Shown here: in pieces, positions 23,286 to 31,617 of the stretch
Layout: each line of letters begins with the position of its first letter
Numbering within the stretch: position 1 is the first letter of the stretch
NCBI GenBank assembly: GCA_964426135.1
Contig: CAYRPN010000058.1
Span: 1-34,805 of the forward strand
Length of the DNA stretch: 34,805 bases
Direction: 5' to 3'
DNA from: CAYRPN01 sp964426135
GTDB taxonomy: Bacteria > Planctomycetota > Phycisphaerae > Phycisphaerales > Phycisphaeraceae
Program-made: the position numbers and the translations under genes
Notes under the pieces: model-generated
The model's input: the letters and a program-made list of their open reading frames with translations, nothing else
Databases searched by the model: none
What the model was told of the DNA's origin: nothing

Positions 23286-24686
23286 ATGACCTCCTCCCGT
23301 CCATCCCGCATCGGCTGCCCGCAGTTCCGCGCCATGCTGCGCCGCGAACGCCGCGCTTTTCTCAAGGCCGGCGTGCTGAGCATGGCGGGCCTCTCGCTCG
23401 CCGACGTGATGCGCGCTCAGGCGAATGCCGCCAACGCCGGCCAGCCGACGAAGCGCGAAAACTCCGTCATCATCCTCTGGATGCGCGGCGGCCCCAGCCA
23501 GCATGAAACCTGGGATCCCAAGCCCGACGCCCCCAGCGATTACCGCGGCGCGTTCGGTTCCATGAAGACCAATGTGCCCGGCATCAACATCTGCGACCTG
23601 ATGCCGATGCATGCGAAGATTCAGGACAAATACTCGATCATCCGCAGCCTGCACCATGACGACGCGGGCCACTCCTCCGGCGACCAGATTTGCTTCACCG
23701 GCTACCCCGCGCCCAAGAATCCGCCCGCCGAAGGGCCGGGCAACATCTACCCTTGCATCGGCTCCGTTGTTGCGAAGCAGCTTGGGCCGCAGAATCCAAA
23801 GCTGCCGCCTTACGTCATCATTCCGCGCACGATGCCGGGCACCGGCGCGGCGTACCTGGGGCCGGCGTACCAGGCCTTTGAAACGAAGGCCGATCCCGCG
23901 CAGGACGGCCCGTTCAACATGCCCAACTTCGCGCTGCCCGACGGCCTGACGTACGACCGCGTGGGCGGCCGGCTGCAGATCGCGCGCGATCTGGATCGCA
24001 TGAGGCGCGACATCGACGCCTCGGGCGAGATGAATGCCGTGGACCAGTTTCAGCGGCAGGCGTGGGACATCGTCAGCGGGCCGGCCGCGCGGGCCGCGTT
24101 CGACCTCGATGCCGAGCCGCGCGAAGTGCGCGAGCGCTACGGCTTGATGCCGGAGTTCAAGGCGCCGACGCCCGATCGCTGCGGCGTTCCCGCGTGGAGC
24201 CAGCGCGTGCTGCTGGCGCGGCGCCTCGTCGAAGCCGGCGTGCGACTCGTCACCGTGGACGTGCGCTGGTGGGACACGCACGTGCAGGGCGTTGAGACCA
24301 TGCGCGACGGATTCCTCCCGCGCTGGGATCGCGCCTACACCGCGCTGATCGAAGACCTGCATCAGCGCGGCATGCTCCAATCCACGATGGTCATCGCCTG
24401 GGGCGAGTTCGGACGAACGCCGAAGATGAACAGCAACGCCGGCCGCGATCACTATCCCAATGTTTTCAGCGCCGCGGTCGCCGGCGGCGGCATCGTGGGC
24501 GGCCGCGTGGTCGGATCGTCGGACGACAAAGGCGCGTTTCCGAAGGATCGCCCGGTTGCCCCGCAGGAAGTGCTCGCCACCATGTATCGCCACCTGGGCG
24601 TCGACTATCACACCAGCTACAACGACAACTTCGGCCGGCCCACGCCCGTGCTGCCCTTCGGCGAGCCGATCAGGGAGTTGTTCTAA
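23286..24686 (+). CDS. DUF1501 protein 3, Tat-exported
   Basis: Third DUF1501 paralogue, 466 residues, with a long positive N-terminus and a good Tat signal (ERRAFLKAGVLSMAGLSL). Landmarks are MRGGPSQHETWDPKPDAPSDYRG, SLHHDDAGHSSGDQ, VDVRWWDTH and WGEFGRTPKMNSNAGRDHYP. The HET in place of HQD in the first motif and the DAGHSSG segment set it apart from proteins 1 and 2, and it pairs with the PPC gene as in other planctomycetes. Probably not redundant with the other two. Confidence 0.9.
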   Translation: MTSSRPSRIGCPQFRAMLRRERRAFLKAGVLSMAGLSLADVMRAQANAANAGQPTKRENSVIILWMRGGPSQHETWDPKPDAPSDYRGAFGSMKTNVPGINICDLMPMHAKIQDKYSIIRSLHHDDAGHSSGDQICFTGYPAPKNPPAEGPGNIYPCIGSVVAKQLGPQNPKLPPYVIIPRTMPGTGAAYLGPAYQAFETKADPAQDGPFNMPNFALPDGLTYDRVGGRLQIARDLDRMRRDIDASGEMNAVDQFQRQAWDIVSGPAARAAFDLDAEPREVRERYGLMPEFKAPTPDRCGVPAWSQRVLLARRLVEAGVRLVTVDVRWWDTHVQGVETMRDGFLPRWDRAYTALIEDLHQRGMLQSTMVIAWGEFGRTPKMNSNAGRDHYPNVFSAAVAGGGIVGGRVVGSSDDKGAFPKDRPVAPQEVLATMYRHLGVDYHTSYNDNFGRPTPVLPFGEPIRELF

Positions 24687-24727
24687 AGAGGCGCACGAAC
24701 TTCGGTTGTCGTGCAGCGGAGGCAACC

Positions 24728-25537
24728 ATGTCCAAGTTCATTCCTTTGCTTGCTGCGGCCTGTTGTTTTGTAAGTTCGATTGCAACGGCGGAGCAGAAAG
24801 ATGAACGCCCTTCACGCGGCAAACATACGGAGGCTGAGGCGTCATCGATGGTTCGACGGCTCGCCACGGTGGCGTTCCCGATTCAACGCGATGCGCTTTA
24901 CAAGCGATTGCAAATTGATGGGAAGAAACTTTCCATCCACGGCACAAGCACTGAACTGAAAGGCAACGGAGGATTACGCAACGAGAGGTATTGGGTCTCG
25001 CCAACCGTCGCAATCCATTTATTGATTCGCTGGACTGAGAATGATGTTCAAGAGGACCGTGTTTCTGGAGCGCGACTGGTCGATCATTCGTCGCAGTTCG
25101 AATTCGAAGCCAGTCCGTTGGTGGACAAGATCGTTCAATTGGGTCGGCCGTTGACTGCCGATGAACGTCTCTTGCTTTCCAGACTTCATTCGTTGATTTC
25201 GACTATTGAAATATGGAGTACGGACCACGATGGTCATGCGCCACATTCATTGCACGAGCTTGTCGAAGCCAGGCTGCAAACAGAAGACGCGCTGCTCCAT
25301 CCCACCCAAGATCCCAATGCTGACAACAAACCGACTGCATACGTTTATCTCGGTCGAGGTCTGCGGGTCACATCCATCAAACAGCCGAGTAAGTACGTCA
25401 TCGCTTATGAACGGACGCGTTTCGCCCGCAACGGCGAGATTTGCCTCGCGTTTCTGGATGGTCATATCGCAATCGTGAAGATTGATGTCGCCGAGAAAAT
25501 CATTCGCCATCAAAACGACACCGACCTGGAAAAATAG
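24728..25537 (+). CDS. Secreted protein of unknown function, low GC
   Basis: Protein of 269 residues with a signal peptide (MSKFIPLLAAACCFVSSIATA). No enzyme family recognised. The C-terminal 110 residues, from IEIWSTDHDGHAPHSLHELVEA to AFLDGHIAIVKID with DGH at 244-246, resemble the end of planctomycete pseudopilin-like proteins (H-X9-DG type), but the expected histidine is R234 and there is no pilin N-terminal helix. The gene is close to 50 percent GC in sampled lines while its neighbours are clearly above 60, and its codon use is correspondingly different. GGAGG precedes the ATG. It interrupts an otherwise uniform run of family-typical genes. Confidence 0.75.
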   Translation: MSKFIPLLAAACCFVSSIATAEQKDERPSRGKHTEAEASSMVRRLATVAFPIQRDALYKRLQIDGKKLSIHGTSTELKGNGGLRNERYWVSPTVAIHLLIRWTENDVQEDRVSGARLVDHSSQFEFEASPLVDKIVQLGRPLTADERLLLSRLHSLISTIEIWSTDHDGHAPHSLHELVEARLQTEDALLHPTQDPNADNKPTAYVYLGRGLRVTSIKQPSKYVIAYERTRFARNGEICLAFLDGHIAIVKIDVAEKIIRHQNDTDLEK

Positions 25538-25636
25538 ACGTTCGTTGCAGCATCTGACGATTGATTCTTCTTACCCAACCCATTCGTTGCCAGTCCAAAC
25601 TTACCATTGGCGAAGGCTGACATCCCTTATAGTGTC

Positions 25637-28600
25637 ATGATGATTTTTCGTTTGAACACAACGTACAGATGCGTTCGCTCGCTTGCCGTGATGGCGACGA
25701 TCGTCGCGCTTAACACCATCAGCCTCGCCGACGACGCAAAGACAAAGAAGCCGCCGCTCTCCGCCGGCGAAGCCGCCATCGCGGCGATGAAGATTCCGCA
25801 AGGATTCAAGGTGGAACTCTGGGCGGATGAAAAGCACATCGCCAACCCCGTCGCCTTCTGCATTGATGAGAAGGGCAAGCTCTACATCGCCGAGACCTTC
25901 CGCCAGGGCGATGACGGCGGCGTCGTCGACAACCGCGGCCACATGTACTGGCTCGACGATGATCTGGCGGCGCAGACCATCGAGGATCGCCGGGCTTTTT
26001 TTCTCAAGCACCGCAAGGACAGACTCGCGCAGTGGACCAAGCACGAAGACCGCATCCGCCTGCTCGAAGACACCGATGGCGACGGTCGCGCGGATAAGGC
26101 CACTGTTTTTTCCGACGGATACAAGGATCTCATGGACGGCACCGGCGCCGGCCTGCTCGCGATCAACGGCAACGTCTACTACACCTGCATCCCCAAGCTC
26201 TATCGTCTGCGCGACACCAACAACGACGGCCGCGCCGATGAGAAGCAGGTGCTCAGCGAAGGCTACGGCGTGCGCGTCGCCTTCCGCGGCCACGATCTGC
26301 ACGGCCTGACCCTCGGCCCGGATGGCCGCATCTATTTTTCCATCGGCGACCGCGGCTACAACATCACCAGCAAGGAAGGTAAGGTTTTCAAAAACCCCGG
26401 AGCCGGCGCGGTGTTTCGCTGCGAGCAGGATGGCTCACAACTCGAAGTGATCCACACCGGCCTGCGCAATCCGCAGGAGCTCGTGTTCGACGAATACGGC
26501 AACCTCTTCGCCGGCGACAACAACAGCGACAGCGGCGACCAGGCACGCTGGGTCTACATCGTCGAAGGCGGCGAGACCGGCTGGAATATGGCGTTTCAGT
26601 ATCTGCCCGACCGCGGCCCGTGGAACCGCGAAGGCTGGTGGCATGAGTGGGCCCCCGGAAAAGCACAATCACATCCAGCGTTTCTCGTCCCGCCGATCAA
26701 GCACATCGGCAACGGCCCCAGCGGCGTCAGCTTCTACCCCGGCACCGGGTTTCCGGAGGATGTGAAGGACAGCACCACCGGCGGCCACCGGGGGACGTTC
26801 TACATGGTGGACTTCAAAGGCGGCCCCAGCGCCAGCGGCATCTGGTCGTTCAAGCTCAAGCCGCGCGGCGCGTGGTTTGAAATGACCGAGCAGAAACAGT
26901 TCGTCTGGAACACGCTGGCCACCGACGTGGACTTCGGCCCCGACGGCGCGATGTACTGGACCGACTGGATCGAAGGCTGGAACGGAACCGGGCAGGGGCG
27001 CGTGTATCGCATGAGCCATCCCGATGCGGGCAAGAGCGAGATCGTCGCGCAGACGAAGAAACTCATTGCGGAGGGATTTGATAAGCGGTCTGAAAAGGAA
27101 CTGGCTGAGCTACTGAAGCATGCGGATCGCCGGGTTCGATTGGGCGCGCAGTTCGCGCTGGTTAATCGCAACTCCTACGACATTCTGCTTGCAGCCATCG
27201 ATCAAAAAGACCATCCGCTGGCGCGGCTGCACGGCGTCTGGGGAATGGGGCAGATCGCCCGCAGGCTGGGCGCCAATGAACGGCCCGCGATGCTGAGGAG
27301 AATGGCCGGACATTTGAGCCATACCGATCCGGAAATCGCGGCCCAGATCGCGCGTGTGTTCGGGGATGTTCCGCAGGGTTCCGTTTGCGACGTACTGCTG
27401 GACGCGCTTCCGCAGGCGCCGCCGCGGGCCCAATTTTTCATCGCCATGGCCCTTGGGAGAACCGCCGTCGGCTCGCAGAAGCCGGAGGCCGTCAAACACC
27501 TGTTTGAAATGCTGGAACAGAACAAGAGCGGCGACCCTTATCTGCGCCACGCGGCCGTCATGGGCCTGGCGTTCATGGGCGATGCGGATGCTGTCGCAGC
27601 CAGAACGAACGCCGCGTCGCGCGATATTCGCCTTGGCGCACTTCTGGCGCTGCGGCGATTGAACGATGCAAAGGTCTCGGCGTTCTTGAACGACGCCGAC
27701 CCCGCGCTGGTCACCGAAGCCGCCCGTGCGATTCACGATGTGCCGATTGACGCCGCGCTGCCGGCGCTTGCGGACGCCATCAAACAGGACAAACTGCCGA
27801 GCGACGACGCCCTGATTCGCCGCGTCATCAGCGCCAACTATTTCCTGGGCGGCCAAGACCGCGCTGCCGGCGTGGCCGCGTTCGCTCAGCGCGAAGGTGT
27901 GCCGTCCTCTTCGCGCATTGGAGCGATTGAGGCCTTGCAGAAGTGGGAAGGCAAATCGTCGCGCGATCTGGTGCTGGGCGTGCATCGCCCGGTGAAACCC
28001 AGGCCGGCCGATGAAGCGAAGGACGCTGCGTCTGTTGCTTCGCTGGCGCTGTTGCCATCGAAAGCACCCGCCGAGGTGCGCCAGGCTGCGGCGAAACTTG
28101 CCGAGAGCTACCAGATCGCCGCCGCCGGCGCCGCCCTGCACGCGATCGTGATGAACGCGAAGGAATCCGGCTGGCTGCGGGCTGCGTCGCTCAAGGCGAT
28201 GGGTGCGATTCAGCATGAGAAGATGCTCGAAGCGACAGTCGCGTCGCTGGCCGCGCCGGATGCGAACCTTCGCAAGGAGGCCCGCAACTGGCTGGCGAAA
28301 CTGAAGCCCACCGACGCGGTCGCCGCGCTGGAGTCTGTGCTTGAATCCGGCGGCGTCGATGAGAAGCAAAGCGCGATCACCACGCTCGCCTCCATGAAGC
28401 ACAACGCAGCCGATGCGGTGCTGGAGAAATTGCTCGACCGTTTCATCGGCGGAGCACTGCCCGCGGAACTTCAGCTTGAACTCATCGAAGCGGCCACGCA
28501 GCGCGGCACGCCTCGCCTGAAATTGAAACTGGCGGCGGCGGAAACGGCGACGCCTAAGGACGATCCTTTCGCGGGCAAACGCCACATGCTCGCCGGCGGC

Positions 28601-29017
28601 GACGCCAAACTCGGCGAGCAGGTCTTCTGGCAGAACACTCGCGCCCAGTGCTCGCGCTGCCACAAGGTGGGAACGCGCGGCAGCGGCGAGGCGGGGCCCA
28701 ATCTCGTCGACGTCGGCAAGCGGCAGCCGCGCGATCATCAGCTCGAATCGATTCTCTTTCCCAATCGCAAGATCGCCCAGGGCTTCGACACCGTCGACAT
28801 CGAGACCACCGAAGGCGATCGCATCATCGGCGTCCTGCGCGAGGACACCGCCGCCGGCGTCACGCTGGTCACGCCCGACAACAAGCGCGTCGTGATCGCG
28901 AAGAAAGACATCGCCGAGCGGCGCAAGGCTCTGTCCGCGATGCCCGAAGGCATCGAGAAGTTGCTGTCGCCGCGCGAGATTCGCGATCTCGTGGAGTACC
29001 TGGCGGGGTTGAAATAG
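25637..29017 (+). CDS. PVC-type heme-binding CxxCH protein (beta-propeller, HEAT, cytochrome c)
   Basis: Exported protein of 1126 residues. After a signal peptide (about 1-31) comes a sorbosone-dehydrogenase-like beta-propeller (about 45-465; GFKVELWADEKHIANPVAFCIDEKGKLYIAE at its start, RNPQELVFDEYGNLFAGDNN inside). Two calcium-loop sequences, DTDGDGRADK and DTNNDGRADE, lie within it. HEAT-like helical repeats follow (about 480-930), then a cytochrome c domain with CSRCH (1005-1009) and a likely axial methionine in LSAMPEG. It is expected to oxidise a sugar or alcohol and pass electrons to its own heme. I take the ATG at 25637; another ATG follows at 25640, and TATAGT at 25628-25633 is so close that the message could be near leaderless. 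Confidence 0.9.
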   Translation: MMIFRLNTTYRCVRSLAVMATIVALNTISLADDAKTKKPPLSAGEAAIAAMKIPQGFKVELWADEKHIANPVAFCIDEKGKLYIAETFRQGDDGGVVDNRGHMYWLDDDLAAQTIEDRRAFFLKHRKDRLAQWTKHEDRIRLLEDTDGDGRADKATVFSDGYKDLMDGTGAGLLAINGNVYYTCIPKLYRLRDTNNDGRADEKQVLSEGYGVRVAFRGHDLHGLTLGPDGRIYFSIGDRGYNITSKEGKVFKNPGAGAVFRCEQDGSQLEVIHTGLRNPQELVFDEYGNLFAGDNNSDSGDQARWVYIVEGGETGWNMAFQYLPDRGPWNREGWWHEWAPGKAQSHPAFLVPPIKHIGNGPSGVSFYPGTGFPEDVKDSTTGGHRGTFYMVDFKGGPSASGIWSFKLKPRGAWFEMTEQKQFVWNTLATDVDFGPDGAMYWTDWIEGWNGTGQGRVYRMSHPDAGKSEIVAQTKKLIAEGFDKRSEKELAELLKHADRRVRLGAQFALVNRNSYDILLAAIDQKDHPLARLHGVWGMGQIARRLGANERPAMLRRMAGHLSHTDPEIAAQIARVFGDVPQGSVCDVLLDALPQAPPRAQFFIAMALGRTAVGSQKPEAVKHLFEMLEQNKSGDPYLRHAAVMGLAFMGDADAVAARTNAASRDIRLGALLALRRLNDAKVSAFLNDADPALVTEAARAIHDVPIDAALPALADAIKQDKLPSDDALIRRVISANYFLGGQDRAAGVAAFAQREGVPSSSRIGAIEALQKWEGKSSRDLVLGVHRPVKPRPADEAKDAASVASLALLPSKAPAEVRQAAAKLAESYQIAAAGAALHAIVMNAKESGWLRAASLKAMGAIQHEKMLEATVASLAAPDANLRKEARNWLAKLKPTDAVAALESVLESGGVDEKQSAITTLASMKHNAADAVLEKLLDRFIGGALPAELQLELIEAATQRGTPRLKLKLAAAETATPKDDPFAGKRHMLAGGDAKLGEQVFWQNTRAQCSRCHKVGTRGSGEAGPNLVDVGKRQPRDHQLESILFPNRKIAQGFDTVDIETTEGDRIIGVLREDTAAGVTLVTPDNKRVVIAKKDIAERRKALSAMPEGIEKLLSPREIRDLVEYLAGLK

Positions 29018-29030
29018 CGCCGTGTGCCCG

Positions 29031-29049
29031 CCGGGCGGAGCCCGGGGCT
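29031..29049. repeat. Hairpin repeat after the PVC heme gene
   Basis: Stem CCGGGC (29031-29036), loop GGA, stem GCCCGG (29040-29045), then GGCTAA, the inverse of a TTAGCC foot; preceded by CGCCG. It looks like a degenerate inverted member of the TTTAGCG family. Confidence 0.5.
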
Positions 29050-29069
29050 AATGGCGATATCATGCCGCC

Positions 29070-30047
29070 ATGCGCATTGTGCTGGGCATCGACGGCGGCG
29101 GAACGCAGACGCAGGCATGCATTGCCGATGAGTCGGGCCGCGTGCTGGCGATGGCGAGCGGGGGGCCGGGGAACTTTCAATCGATCGGCGTGGAGCAGGC
29201 GGTTTGGAACGTGGGGTATGCCGAGCGCAGCGCCCGCGTCGCCGCCGGCATCGGCGAGCGCCGTTACGACGCGGTCTGCATGGGGTTGGCTGGTGCGGGC
29301 AGTGAGGCGGATCGCGCGGCGGTTCTGCCGTTTCTGCGCAAGCTGAATCTCACATCGCCGCGAGCGTTGCAACTGGAACACGACATGCGGATCGCGTTGG
29401 CCGGTGCGCTGGCGGGGCGGGCCGGCATGGTCGTGATCGCGGGCACGGGGTCGGCGGTGTTCGGCATGAACGAAGCCGGCGAAACGGCGCGGGCCTGCGG
29501 ATGGGGCAGCGCGTTCGACGATCCGGGAAGCGCGTACGACCTGGGGCAACGGGCGATCCGCGAAGCGATTGCCGCGGAGGACGGACGCGGCGACCCAAGC
29601 GCGATCTCGCGCTGCATTGCCGCGGCGCTGGGCGATGATTTTCGTAGTGCGGTGCTTGCTCTTGGGCCCAACGGTGACGGCCGGGCCAGGGTGGCGGCGC
29701 TGGCGCCGCTGGTCGTTAACTCCGCTGCAGCGGGCGATACGGCGGCGCGGGCCATCGTGCGCGAAGCGGTCAAGGCTCTGGCGCAAGGGGTGAAGGCGGT
29801 GTCGCATCGCCTGCAATTCAAATCGAAAACGATTGAAGCTGCGGTTGTCGGCGGCCTGACGCAGGGTGGCAAGGCGTATCTGAAGCCGTTGCACGAAGCG
29901 ATTCTCCGCGCCGCGCCGCAGGTGCGCGTCATGCCGGCGGAACTGACGCCGGTGCTCGGCGCGGTGGTGCTCGCGCTGCGCAGTGTGGGCGTGAATGTGG
30001 AAAGTGGCGTCATCGAATCGCTGAAGCAGAGTGGGGACGAGAGATGA
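29070..30047 (+). CDS. BadF/BadG-family ATPase, N-acetylglucosamine kinase-like
   Basis: ASKHA-fold kinase of 325 residues. The phosphate-1 loop is GIDGGGTQTQACIAD (6-20), phosphate-2 is VVIAGTGSAVFG and the typical GWGSAFDDPGSAYDLG follows, as in eukaryotic-type N-acetylglucosamine kinases and bacterial BadF/BcrA-like kinases; the adenosine motif is in VVGGLTQGG. Cysteines for an iron-sulfur cluster, as in the benzoyl-CoA reductase activators, are absent, so a sugar kinase role (amino sugar or MurNAc/GlcNAc recycling) is more likely. It starts 52 bases after the heme protein gene on the same strand. Confidence 0.85.
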   Translation: MRIVLGIDGGGTQTQACIADESGRVLAMASGGPGNFQSIGVEQAVWNVGYAERSARVAAGIGERRYDAVCMGLAGAGSEADRAAVLPFLRKLNLTSPRALQLEHDMRIALAGALAGRAGMVVIAGTGSAVFGMNEAGETARACGWGSAFDDPGSAYDLGQRAIREAIAAEDGRGDPSAISRCIAAALGDDFRSAVLALGPNGDGRARVAALAPLVVNSAAAGDTAARAIVREAVKALAQGVKAVSHRLQFKSKTIEAAVVGGLTQGGKAYLKPLHEAILRAAPQVRVMPAELTPVLGAVVLALRSVGVNVESGVIESLKQSGDER

Positions 30048-30113
30048 CGACGCGGGTTGAGGTCGCTGCCTCATCACCCGACGGTTGATAGGCGACTCGG
30101 ACGCATGATTGCA

Positions 30114-31247
30114 TCAAAGGCCGCAGTATTTGCGGAGCCCTTGCAGATCACCGCGCTCGACCAAGTCGCGTAATCCGGCGCTGAACGCGACCGGGCCCGT
30201 AGGCAGATTGAGAAGGCCGATCGTCCTCAGCACGGCAGCTTCAAGACGATCGACATTGGCCCCCGATTCGGCGCTGATGGGCAGCGGGCATTCCGGCGTC
30301 GTGTCGAACGATTGCTGATCTTCGGCGGGCGGCGCGGGCATGCGGTCGCTCTTGTTCATCACCCAGATATCCGGCGTGCGAGGCAGCGTGATTTCCGGCG
30401 GCCAGCCGATCAGCGGATCGCGCATGACGATGAGTACGTCCGCGGCGGCGATGACCTGGTTGGCCAGTCCAATCGCACGCTGCTCGATGTCGTCGTCGCT
30501 GTGGCGCAGGCCCGGCGTATCCATCCAGCGGACAGCGATGGCGGAATGCGCGGCGTCCATCCTTCCAGAAGAAGATTGGGGCGGCACGCCCCGGCTCGCT
30601 GACGATCTTGCGTGACCGCCGATCTCCGCCAGGCCCGCAACCCAGTCGCGCGTTGTGCCCGGCAAGTCCGCGACGATGCTGGCGGCGCGGCCGAGCATGC
30701 GATTCGTCAGGGTGCTCTTGCCGACGTTGGGTTGGCCGATGACGACGACGGTGGGCGGATCGATCAGATGCTTCAGCGTTGAGCTTCCCTCACGCATGGC
30801 AGCCAGATTCGACGAGAGATCACCGCCTTCGCTAAGCAGTGCTTGCCAGCGCGCCGGTTGCTGCAGCAGGAGATCATTCGCCGCCGGACTCGCGGCCCGC
30901 GCGATCGTCGCGAGCATGTCCGCTTCGATGTCGCTGGCAGCCTCGGGATACGTTTGAAGCGCGGGGGATTCCGCTTCATACGCCGCACCGCAACCGATCA
31001 GAGCTTCGATGATTTTCTGCACGACGCGCGGACCGCCGTGCGGCATGAGCTGCGCCCAGTCCTTACTCAGCATCACGGCGAGGCCGGCATCGATGTCCTT
31101 GAAATGCACGAAGCGCACGCACGTCAGCGGCCAGTCGGTCACACCGGTGATCTGGCGCAGCATCGACGCCGATTCGTCGCCGCGAATCTGAATGATGGCG
31201 ACGGCGCCGGGCGTGGCAGCAGTGGCGAGGGTGATGCGAGCGGACAT
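30114..31247 (-). CDS. Divergent MnmE-like GTPase with a repeat-encoded insertion
   Basis: GTPase of 377 residues related to tRNA-modification GTPase MnmE. The N-terminal domain starts ITLATAATPGAVAIIQIRG and has HGGPRVVQKIIEAL. The G domain is complete: G1 GQPNVGKS (171-178), G2 GTTRD, G3 DTPG (243-246), G4 NKSD (298-301), G5 SAES. It is shorter than typical MnmE (about 450) and lacks the C-terminal CIGK-type motif whose cysteine is needed for tRNA modification; the end reads RKYCGL. Residues 212-236, between switch regions, are extra; 217-224 are encoded by the AGCGAGCC repeat. It may be a degraded MnmE or a paralogue with another role. Confidence 0.8.
   Translation of the reverse strand: MSARITLATAATPGAVAIIQIRGDESASMLRQITGVTDWPLTCVRFVHFKDIDAGLAVMLSKDWAQLMPHGGPRVVQKIIEALIGCGAAYEAESPALQTYPEAASDIEADMLATIARAASPAANDLLLQQPARWQALLSEGGDLSSNLAAMREGSSTLKHLIDPPTVVVIGQPNVGKSTLTNRMLGRAASIVADLPGTTRDWVAGLAEIGGHARSSASRGVPPQSSSGRMDAAHSAIAVRWMDTPGLRHSDDDIEQRAIGLANQVIAAADVLIVMRDPLIGWPPEITLPRTPDIWVMNKSDRMPAPPAEDQQSFDTTPECPLPISAESGANVDRLEAAVLRTIGLLNLPTGPVAFSAGLRDLVERGDLQGLRKYCGL
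30578..30605. repeat. AGCGAGCC-type hairpin inside the MnmE-like gene
   Basis: On the minus strand: foot AGCGAGCC, stem GGGGCG, loop TGC, stem CGCCCC (core 30578-30598 plus foot). The 21-base core matches the complement of 20619-20639 with one difference. It is read in frame as ASRGVPPQ. Confidence 0.8.
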
Positions 31248-31376
31248 GGAGGCTCCGATGCGCTTCGCAGTTCATTGCGCGCGTGCCATGTCGGTTCTGA
31301 TTCACCTCCCTCAGAGGGAGGGATTAGATTCTGACACCGTCACTTCTGCGCACGGTGCACAGAAGTTGGCATCGGA

Positions 31377-31483
31377 AAAGTCAAAATAGTGATTGCAAAA
31401 GTCAAAATGCAAAAGTCAGAGCCCGTGGGCGCGTCAACTTCTGACTTTTGACTTTTGCATTTTGACTTCACTATTTTGACTTT
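31377..31483. repeat. AT-rich long inverted repeat built of AAAAGTC heptads
   Basis: Arms of about 44 bases (31377-31420 and 31439-31483), made of variants of AAAGTCAAAAT and its complement, surround a GC-rich 18-base centre. The arms align with small gaps. Base composition is in sharp contrast to the surrounding GC-rich DNA. Confidence 0.85.
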
Positions 31484-31542
31484 CTCCGGCTCTGCCGGCT
31501 TAGGGGAGGGTCGGGTGCACGGCGTGATTGCGGCTCAAATCA

Positions 31543-31591
31543 GGCTGTTTGCCCGACCCTCCCCCGGCCCCTCCCTAAGAGGGAGGGGAGT
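31543..31591. repeat. GC-rich dispersed hairpin repeat, copy 2
   Basis: Near-identical to positions 1-49 (three mismatches). The hairpin is CCCCTCCC (31568-31575), TAAGA, GGGAGGGG (31581-31588). It lies just downstream of the small membrane protein gene. Confidence 0.8.
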
Positions 31592-31617
31592 ACGGAGCCG
31601 AATGCAGCGATCTCGCT

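Larger units (their letters stand above)
31248..31617. other. Gene-free 370-base gap with several hairpin repeats
   Basis: No gene is visible. From left to right: CCTCCCT-CAG-AGGGAGG hairpin (31305-31322), an 11-base-arm hairpin ACTTCTG...CAGAAGT (31342-31366), an AT-rich inverted repeat (31377-31483), and the GC-rich repeat copy 2 (31543-31591). The gap separates the small membrane protein from the MnmE-like gene on the same strand, so the two are probably transcribed separately. Confidence 0.75.

Noticed and set aside
23280..24725. Minus-strand open frame (481 codons) opposite the third DUF1501 gene
   Set aside because: The plus strand has a Tat signal and DUF1501 landmarks. The minus frame repeats the His/Arg/Ala-rich composition of other shadows.
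31063..31389. Short open frames around the start of the MnmE-like gene
   Set aside because: They run through the conserved N-terminus of the GTPase or through hairpin repeats and encode no domain.
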